The notes beneath the pieces are model-generated. The model was not told the DNA's origin and made no database searches. It was given only the letters and a program-made list of their open reading frames with translations. The translations under genes were made by a program, and so were the position numbers. From Serratia entomophila (GTDB taxonomy: Bacteria; Pseudomonadota; Gammaproteobacteria; Enterobacterales; Enterobacteriaceae), in assembly GCF_021462285.1 (NCBI RefSeq), contig NZ_CP082787.1, positions 1,922,001 through 1,986,000 on the forward strand: 64,000 bases of DNA, given 5' to 3'. Of this stretch, positions 59,235 to 64,000 are shown piece by piece; position 1 is the first letter of the stretch, and each line of letters begins with the position of its first letter.

Positions 59235-59258
59235 GGGTCAGGGTTCTCTGCTGGAGGC

Positions 59259-60446
59259 TTAGTTGAGTGCGGCGGTATTGGCGGCCATGGCGACGGTTTT
59301 CGCATCGACCGGCATGCCCGGCATAAATACCTTCTGCATGCCGTCGACGATCACCCGATCGCCCGCAGACAGCCCTTTTTGTACGATGCGCAGCCCTTCG
59401 GCCACGCGGCCCACCTGGATATCGCGGCGCTGCGCTTTGCCGTCTTTATCGACGATGTACACGAACTTGCGGTCCTGGTCGGTCATCACCGATTTGTCGT
59501 CAATCAACATGGCGTTGAACGCGGCGCTGCCGGGCATCTGTACCCGAGCGAACAACCCCGGCGTGAAGCGGCGCTCGGGATTGTCGAGCAGGGCGCGCAT
59601 GCGGATGGTGCCGGTACCGGCGTTCAGCTGGTTGTCGGTAAAGTCCACCAGGCCCTGATGCGGATAACCGTCTTCACCCACCAGCCCAACCTTTACCGGC
59701 AGCCGGGCAGTGCGTTGGCCTTGTTGCTGGTAGCGCAGGAAGGTGGCTTCGTCCACGTCGAAGTAAACGTAGACCTTGTCGAGCGACACCAGCGTGGTGA
59801 GCACGCTGGCGCTGTCGCCGGCGGTCACCAGGTTGCCGGCGGTGATCATCGCGCGGCTGGCGCGGCCATCGATGGGGGCGATTACCCGGGTAAAGTCCAG
59901 ATTCAACTGCGCCATATCGAGCTGCGCCTGGGCGGCCATGACATTGCTCTGCGCCTGCGCGGCGGAGGAGCGGCGCTGTTCCCATACCTCTCTGGAGATG
60001 GCCTGAGAACCTATCAGCTTCTCGGTGCGCGAGGATTCGCTGCGCGCCAATGCGGCCTGATTGCGCGCCAGCACCAGCTGCGCCTGCGCTTGTTCACGGG
60101 CGGCGCGGTAGGTGCGATCGTCGATGGTGAACAGCACCTGGCCTTTTTTCACCTCGTCGCCTTCGGTGTAATTGACCCGGTCGATATAGCCGGAAACCCG
60201 CGGCCGCAGCTGCACGCTCTGCACCGCTTCGATCCGGCCGTTGAAAGCGTCCCATTGGCTGATCGGTTTGATCACCACATTTGCTGCGCTGACCGCCGGC
60301 GGCGGCGGGGCGGCGTTATGGGCCACGCTGTTGTCGCACCCGGCGAGCAGCGCGACCAGCAGCGCCACCCCTGAAAGGCGCTGGCCCAGAACGGCGGCGC
60401 GCACGCGGCCGCTGGCGTTGAACAATGAGTTTGGCTGGCTTGGCAT
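59259..60446 (-). CDS. oqxA: RND efflux periplasmic adaptor, OqxA/SdeA-type
   Basis: This 395-aa membrane-fusion lipoprotein has lipobox LLAGC followed by Asp, the inner-membrane retention signal. The order is beta-barrel/lipoyl strand RPRVSGYIDRVNYTEGDEVKKGQVLFTID, an alpha-hairpin (about 100-175, Gln/Ala-rich), FTRVIAPIDGRASRA lipoyl half, and a barrel with QRTARLPVKVGLVGEDGYPHQG. It bridges the RND pump and the outer-membrane channel. ATG 60446 gives the family start. It is divergent from the AraC-type activator. Confidence 0.92.
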   Translation of the reverse strand: MPSQPNSLFNASGRVRAAVLGQRLSGVALLVALLAGCDNSVAHNAAPPPPAVSAANVVIKPISQWDAFNGRIEAVQSVQLRPRVSGYIDRVNYTEGDEVKKGQVLFTIDDRTYRAAREQAQAQLVLARNQAALARSESSRTEKLIGSQAISREVWEQRRSSAAQAQSNVMAAQAQLDMAQLNLDFTRVIAPIDGRASRAMITAGNLVTAGDSASVLTTLVSLDKVYVYFDVDEATFLRYQQQGQRTARLPVKVGLVGEDGYPHQGLVDFTDNQLNAGTGTIRMRALLDNPERRFTPGLFARVQMPGSAAFNAMLIDDKSVMTDQDRKFVYIVDKDGKAQRRDIQVGRVAEGLRIVQKGLSAGDRVIVDGMQKVFMPGMPVDAKTVAMAANTAALN

Positions 60447-60743
60447 TATTTTTATTTCCGATAAGTAAGCGAAGGCAGGCCATACACCCGGCCCTGTTAT
60501 CCGGGTAACGTCCCTGGCCTGCGTTCGGCGGCAGAGCGGCTGCATCGGTCTTCGTCGCAGCGTTTAGGTTTTGAAACATATTGCTGTCACATTAATGTAT
60601 CAATATCGGTTACATTAATTGGATGAATTATAGAAGCGGCCATTCATTAAATGCAATAATAAAAATTGCATTTAATGTGAAACTGCTGCAACGTATGTGC
60701 ATTGGGCAGCGGGCATACCTGCCGGCAAGATGGGAGCGTCACC
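60447..60743. promoter_or_regulatory. Divergent oqxA / rarA promoter region
   Basis: This 297-bp region between the pump operon and its presumed activator gene is strongly AT-rich in its centre (about 60580-60680), unlike the flanks. It should hold both promoters and the activator site; I did not identify a clear marbox. Confidence 0.45.
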
Positions 60744-61103
60744 ATGAACACTACGGGTTTTATTACTGATTTGATCGAGTGGATTGACAACAATCTGGAA
60801 GAGAAGCTGGATATCAACAGGGTGGCGGACCGCGCAGGCTACTCCAAATGGCACCTGCAGCGCATGTTCAAACGCCAGACCGGCTATGCGTTAGGGGAGT
60901 ACATCCGCATGCAGAAGCTGAAGGTATCTGCTGAGCGGTTGGCCAACAGCGGCGAGCCGATTGTCAGCGTGGCGATCTCGCTGGGTTTCGATTCGCAACA
61001 GTCGTTTAACCGCAGCTTCAAACGCCAGTTCGGCCAAACGCCGGGCGACTGGCGCCGCGCATTGGCGCGGCCGCAGGCGGTAATGGGGCGAACCCATCAC
61101 TGA
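60744..61103 (+). CDS. rarA: AraC-family activator, RarA/SdeR-like (MarA/SoxS group)
   Basis: This 119-aa protein consists of the DNA-binding domain only, like MarA, SoxS and RamA: first helix-turn-helix INRVADRAGYSKWHLQRMFKRQTG, second IVSVAISLGFDSQQSFNRSFKRQFGQTPGDWR. Proteins of this group activate efflux pumps and lower porin levels. It is divergent from the oqxAB-like operon, as rarA is in Klebsiella; in S. marcescens a MarA-like sdeR is reported beside sdeAB. ATG 60744 follows GGGAG. Confidence 0.88.
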   Translation: MNTTGFITDLIEWIDNNLEEKLDINRVADRAGYSKWHLQRMFKRQTGYALGEYIRMQKLKVSAERLANSGEPIVSVAISLGFDSQQSFNRSFKRQFGQTPGDWRRALARPQAVMGRTHH

Positions 61104-61121
61104 GCGGTGGATTGCGGACAA

Positions 61122-61160
61122 CAAAAAAGCCTGAACTTTCGCTCAGGCTTTCTCTTTAAA
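61122..61160. terminator. Bidirectional terminator between rarA and the tRNA repeat array
   Basis: AAAAAGCCTGA / TCAGGCTTT with a loop ACTTTCGC is followed by T-rich sequence on both strands. It is the last copy of the terminator hairpin that recurs in each 169-bp unit. Confidence 0.85.
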
Positions 61161-61163
61161 ATA

Positions 61164-61670
61164 TGGCGGTGAGGGAGGGCTTGATTCGCTGCGCTCACCC
61201 TGCGGGCCGCCTTTGGCGGTCCAAAACGCAATGCGTTTTGTCGAACCCTGTCGAGGCTTCTCACCCCTCCCGGTCGGTGCGCTATGCAAACGAAAAAGCC
61301 TGAACTTTCGCTCAGGCTTTCTCTTTAGAATATGGCGGTGAGGGAGGGCTTGATTCGCTGCGCTCACCCTGCGGGCCGCCTTTGGCGGTCCAAAACGCAA
61401 TGCGTTTTGTCGAACCCTGTCGAGGCTTCTCACCCCTCCCGGTCGGTGCGCTATGCAAACGAAAAAGCCTGAACTTTCGCTCAGGCTTTCTCTTTAAAAT
61501 ATGGCGGTGAGGGAGGGCTTGATTCGCTGCGCTCACCCTGCGGGCCGCCTTTGGCGGTCCAAAACGCAATGCGTTTTGTCGAACCCTGTCGAGGCTTCTC
61601 ACCCCTCCCGGTCAGTGCATTATGCAAATGAAAAAGCCTGAACTTTCGCTCAGGCTTTCTCTTTAGAATA
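61164..61670 (-). repeat. Array A: three tandem 169-bp tRNA-Ser distal repeats
   Basis: Units lie at 61164-61332, 61333-61501 and 61502-61670, downstream of tRNA-Ser at 61671-61760. They are almost identical; the unit next to the tRNA differs at a few bases around 61612-61629. Read on the minus strand, each unit has the terminator hairpin (GCCTGA/TCAGGC, then T run), an arm GGGAGGG, hairpins CAAAACGC/GCGTTTTG and CCGCC/GGCGG, the complementary arm CCCTCCC and the tRNA 3' end CTCACCGCCA. The arrangement resembles the tRNA-Tyr distal repeats of E. coli tyrT that give rtT RNA. A processed structured RNA is inference. Confidence 0.9.
61625..61670 (-). terminator. Terminator hairpin directly after tRNA-Ser copy 1
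   Basis: On the minus strand an AAAGCCTGA / TCAGGCTTT stem is followed by five T residues, about 25 nt after the tRNA 3' end. Copies of it occur in each unit at 169-bp intervals, so reading into the array needs antitermination or incomplete termination. Confidence 0.8.
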
Positions 61671-61760
61671 TGGCGGTGAGGGAGGGGTTCGAACCCTCGA
61701 TACACTTTCGCGTATACACACTTTCCAGGCGTGCTCCTTCAGCCACTCAGACACCTCACC
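61671..61760 (-). tRNA. tRNA-Ser(GGA), copy 1
   Basis: This 90-nt gene includes an encoded CCA. On the minus strand the acceptor is GGTGAGG pairing with CCTCACC, discriminator G, D-arm CTGAGTGGCTGAAGG, anticodon arm CGCCTGGAAAGTG with GGA, a long variable arm (class II) and T-arm GAGGG-TTCGAAC-CCCTC. It matches E. coli tRNA-Ser(GGA) closely. It has its own promoter and is followed by array A. Confidence 0.96.
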
Positions 61761-61800
61761 GTATTTTTCCGTTGCGAACTCATCGCTGCAACGGGGCGCT

Positions 61801-61829
61801 ACTATAGGGAGTGAGGGCGATCCGGTCAA
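61801..61829 (-). promoter_or_regulatory. Promoter of tRNA-Ser copy 1
   Basis: On the minus strand TTGACC and TATAGT are spaced by 17 bp and followed by the GC-rich discriminator AGCGCCCC, the pattern of stringently controlled stable-RNA promoters. It lies about 40 bp upstream of the mature tRNA 5' end. Confidence 0.85.
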
Positions 61830-61952
61830 GCATAATTTCTGCGTTTCGCTGCGTCCGCTCAAGCCGTGTTCAGATTGTAGAAAACTGCGGCGTACCGCGC
61901 GGTGGCGGCAGAAGAAAGCGATAAAAAACCGGGGGTTCCGCGTGCCGCAAAC

Positions 61953-61994
61953 GACAAAAAAAAGCCTGGACGTGAATCCAGGCTTTCTCTTTAG
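61953..61994 (-). terminator. Terminator at the distal end of array B
   Basis: On the minus strand AAAGCCTGGA / TCCAGGCTTT is followed by eight T residues. It is the array-B version of the recurrent hairpin, with a different stem sequence from array A. Confidence 0.85.
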
Positions 61995-61998
61995 AATA

Positions 61999-62334
61999 TG
62001 GCGGTGAGAGAGGGCTTGATTCGCTGCGCTCACCCTGCGGGCCGCCGTTGGCGGTCCAAAACGCAGTGCGTTTTGTCGAACCCTGTCGAGGCTTCTCACC
62101 CCTCTCTTTCGGAGCGTCATGCAAAAAAAAAGCCTGGACGCGGATCCAGGCTTTCTCTTTAGAATATGGCGGTGAGAGAGGGCTTGATTCGCTGCGCTCA
62201 CCCTGCGGGCCGCCGTTGGCGGTCCAAAACGCAGTGCGTTTTGTCGAACCCTGTCGAGGCTTCTCACCCCTCTCTTTCGGAGCGTCATGCAAAAAAAAAG
62301 CCTGGACGCGAATCCAGGCTTTCTCTTTAGAATA
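61999..62334 (-). repeat. Array B: two tandem 168-bp tRNA-Ser distal repeats
   Basis: Units lie at 61999-62166 and 62167-62334, downstream of tRNA-Ser copy 2. They share the core of array A (same two internal hairpins, differing only in loop bases), but the closing arms are GAGAGGG and CCCTCTC instead of GGGAGGG and CCCTCCC, and the terminator stem is GCCTGGA/TCCAGGC. Each unit again ends with CTCACCGCCA from the tRNA 3' end. The two units are nearly identical to each other. Confidence 0.9.
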
Positions 62335-62424
62335 TGGCGGTGAGAGAGGGGTTCGAACCCTCGATACACTTTCGCGTATACACACTTTCCAGGCGTGCTC
62401 CTTCAGCCACTCAGACACCTCACC
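62335..62424 (-). tRNA. tRNA-Ser(GGA), copy 2
   Basis: This 90-nt gene is identical to copy 1 except at one base: the innermost acceptor position is T instead of C on the 3' side, giving a G-U in place of a G-C pair at 7-66. Anticodon GGA, class II variable arm, encoded CCA. It has its own promoter upstream and array B downstream. Confidence 0.96.
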
Positions 62425-62464
62425 GTTTTGTCGTCGATAACGCTTTGCGCTGTCGACGGGCGCT

Positions 62465-62493
62465 AATGTAGGAGAATCTGATCCCAGCGTCAA
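62465..62493 (-). promoter_or_regulatory. Promoter of tRNA-Ser copy 2
   Basis: On the minus strand TTGACG and TACATT are spaced by 17 bp and followed by AGCGCCCG, a GC-rich discriminator as at copy 1. It lies about 40 bp upstream of the tRNA 5' end. Confidence 0.85.
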
Positions 62494-62853
62494 CCCCCTT
62501 ATGACATTCACATGACCGTTTAGCCAAACTTGCAGCAATTTGCTGATTTACCGAACGATAACCCGCCGTTTATCGCCGGCGGATGAGGGCGTCACGCCGC
62601 GCAATCTCATTTCAGGTTAATATTTGAGCGTGAATGCATTGAGTAGCTCAATATATCGCCGGTAAGGTTTTCCTCGCTGGGGTTATATGCATTAATACTG
62701 GATTATTAGTCAGATGTGTCGCTAAATGAAAAGGTGTCGGCGCGGCGACTTTGGCAAGGAATATCACATCGCCGCGCAGATTGCCGGGCCATGCGCCGGC
62801 GATAACTCAGACAGGGACTGACCTATTAAATAATAATGCCGTAGAGGTTTATT
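62494..62853. other. 360-bp intergenic region before the POT-like gene
   Basis: No coding sequence or RNA gene is evident. The middle (about 62620-62730) is AT-rich and should hold the promoter of the downstream transporter. I could not fix its elements. Confidence 0.45.
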
Positions 62854-64000
62854 TTGACTCCTTCAGACTCCATGCCGGCGCCCAAGCCGCGCCATGCCAT
62901 CCCCCCGGGCGCCGGGGCGTTGTTCTTCATCCAGATTTTCGCCACCCTCGGTTTCGCCGTGCTGTATTCCACCTTGGTGCTCTACGCCACCAAGCGGCTG
63001 GGGTTCAGCGAAAGCAACGCCAACGCCATGATGGGCGTGTTCGGTGCCTTCAACTATGGTCTGCATATGTTTGGCGGTTACCTCGGCGGCCGCTTCCTGA
63101 GCAACCGTAACCTGTTTGTGCTGGGCATGGTGCTGCAGGTGATCGGCTGCGCGCTGATCGCCGTAGCGGGCGTCTGGGGTCTGTACTGGGGGCTGGCGAT
63201 GTTTCTCACCGGCAGCGGCCTGAACGTTACCTGCATTAATATGATGCTCACCCAGCGTTTCAAACCGGATGACGATCGGCGCGAGTCCGCTTTCCTGTGG
63301 AACTACGCCGGCATGAACCTCGGCTTCTTCGTCGGCTTCACCGTGGCCGGCTATTTCCAGTTGAGCGAAAACTACCGCGCGCTGTTCCTGTTTGCCACTT
63401 TGGGCAACGCAGCGGCGATTATCGTCGCCGTCAGCCGTTGGCGCATTCTGGTGGACCTCAATACGCCGTTGCACGACGCCAGCCGCGCGCAATACCGTTG
63501 GCGCATGTTGGTCGGCCTGGCGGTGCTGGTGGCGCTGGTGCCGATTATTCGTGTGATGCTTACCCACGCCGAATTCAGCGGTCATTTCGTGATTGGCCTC
63601 GGTGCGCTGATCTTCCTGATGCTGTGCGCGGTGACGCTGCGCCATCATCCGCGCGGCGAACGCCGCAGAATGACCGCCTACCTGATCCTGGCGCTGGGCG
63701 CGTTGGTGTTCTGGACGCTGTATCAGTTAGCGCCGATGGGCCTGATGCTGTTCTCAGAACACAATATCGACCTTAACGTTTACGGCATGCGGGTGGCGCC
63801 GCAGTGGCTGCAGAATATCAACACGCTGGTGATCGTGGTGGGCGGCCCGCTGCTGGCCTGGTGGTTCAACCGCCTGCGCGCCCGCGGCTGCAATATCGAC
63901 ATTCCAATGCAGTTTTCCGGTTCGCTGTTCTGCATCGGGCTGGGCATGCTGGTGCTGCCGTTGGGCATCAGCCTGGCCGGCGGCGACGGGCTGGTGGCGT
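62854..64000 (+). CDS. Divergent POT-type peptide/MFS transporter, C-terminally truncated by window end
   Basis: A hydrophobic protein of at least 382 aa runs off the window. It has repeated membrane helices (FFIQIFATLGFAVLYSTLVLY, LFVLGMVLQVIGCALIAVAG, FWTLYQLAPMGLMLF) and a POT-like overall pattern, including NYAGMNLGFFVGFTVAGYF after helix 4. The canonical ExxERF motif of helix 1 is missing: the region reads IQIFATLGF. The start is probably TTG 62854, with GAGG 6 nt upstream; ATG 62872 is the alternative. Substrate is unknown. Confidence 0.8.
   Translation, partial: MTPSDSMPAPKPRHAIPPGAGALFFIQIFATLGFAVLYSTLVLYATKRLGFSESNANAMMGVFGAFNYGLHMFGGYLGGRFLSNRNLFVLGMVLQVIGCALIAVAGVWGLYWGLAMFLTGSGLNVTCINMMLTQRFKPDDDRRESAFLWNYAGMNLGFFVGFTVAGYFQLSENYRALFLFATLGNAAAIIVAVSRWRILVDLNTPLHDASRAQYRWRMLVGLAVLVALVPIIRVMLTHAEFSGHFVIGLGALIFLMLCAVTLRHHPRGERRRMTAYLILALGALVFWTLYQLAPMGLMLFSEHNIDLNVYGMRVAPQWLQNINTLVIVVGGPLLAWWFNRLRARGCNIDIPMQFSGSLFCIGLGMLVLPLGISLAGGDGLVA

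Noticed and set aside
58146..60374. 742-codon open frame on the plus strand opposite the RND pump and adaptor genes
   Set aside because: It spans two clear genes on the other strand and is rich in His/Arg/Gln/Ala, as expected for an antisense shadow.
61164..62334. CRISPR array
   Set aside because: The units are contiguous 168-169-bp tandem repeats with no short direct repeats or variable spacers, and no cas genes are nearby.
61164..62424. Attachment-site repeats of an element integrated in tRNA-Ser
   Set aside because: The duplicated tRNA 3' ends look like att cores, but the intervals are only 168-169 bp, regularly spaced, and there is no integrase or cargo.
61143..62538. Several basic Arg/Pro-rich open frames in the repeat arrays as independent genes
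   Set aside because: They run through tRNA genes, change frame between 169-bp units, and have no convincing ribosome binding sites. I list the repeats as RNA-type elements instead.

Overview
The window is enterobacterial chromosome, very probably Serratia (S. marcescens group). The evidence is a GC-rich backbone whose gene order follows the E. coli opgC-to-ycfJ interval (opgCGH, yceK, msyB, mdtG, lpxL, trhO, yceI, yceJ, yceO, solA, bssS, dinI, pyrC, rne, rluC, yceF, yceD-rpmF-plsX-fabHDG-acpP-fabF-pabC-mltG-tmk-holB-ycfH, ptsG, hinT-ycfL-lpoB-thiK-nagZ-ycfP-ndh-ycfJ), plus genes E. coli K-12 lacks here, notably an OqxAB/SdeAB-type RND efflux locus. I see no prophage, insertion sequence, integrase or CRISPR array.

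Layout. 1-6.3 kb: a truncated gene with a leader, then osmoregulated periplasmic glucan synthesis (opgC divergent from opgGH). 6.3-14.3 kb: msyB with an acetyltransferase, a stand-alone long-form isopropylmalate synthase with an AraC regulator, a VOC protein, a peptide transporter, mdtG and a YciI-like protein. 14.3-24.8 kb: lpxL, an Old Yellow Enzyme, trhO, yceI-yceJ, tiny yceO, an RcsA-like regulator, solA, bssS, SOS-controlled dinI, pyrC and a YgiN-like monooxygenase. 24.8-41 kb: RNA metabolism (rne, rluC) and the fatty-acid/ribosomal-protein cluster running into folate, peptidoglycan and DNA-replication genes. 41-48.6 kb: ptsG with an SgrS-type leader, mntR/mntH with an MntR-like box, and three accessory pieces (LysR plus a secreted SnoaL-like protein, SDR plus HxlR, and an orphan binding protein). 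48.8-55.3 kb: the conserved hinT-ycfJ envelope and respiration block with an FNR site before ndh.

55.5-61.1 kb is a complete efflux locus arranged as in Klebsiella (rarA-oqxA-oqxB-oqxR): an AraC activator divergent from the adaptor/pump pair, and an Rrf2-type repressor convergent with it.

The most unusual part is 61.1-62.5 kb. Two near-identical tRNA-Ser(GGA) genes lie in tandem on the minus strand, each with its own strong promoter. Each is followed by a tandem array (three 169-bp units and two 168-bp units). Every unit ends with a copy of the tRNA 3' end including CCA and carries a strong terminator-like hairpin. The two arrays differ by a compensatory base-pair change (G-C versus A-U) between arms about 100 nt apart, and each array copies the single-base variant of its own tRNA. 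The arrangement resembles the tRNA-Tyr distal repeats (rtT RNA) of the E. coli tyrT operon and suggests a repeated structured RNA. The window ends inside a divergent POT-family transporter.
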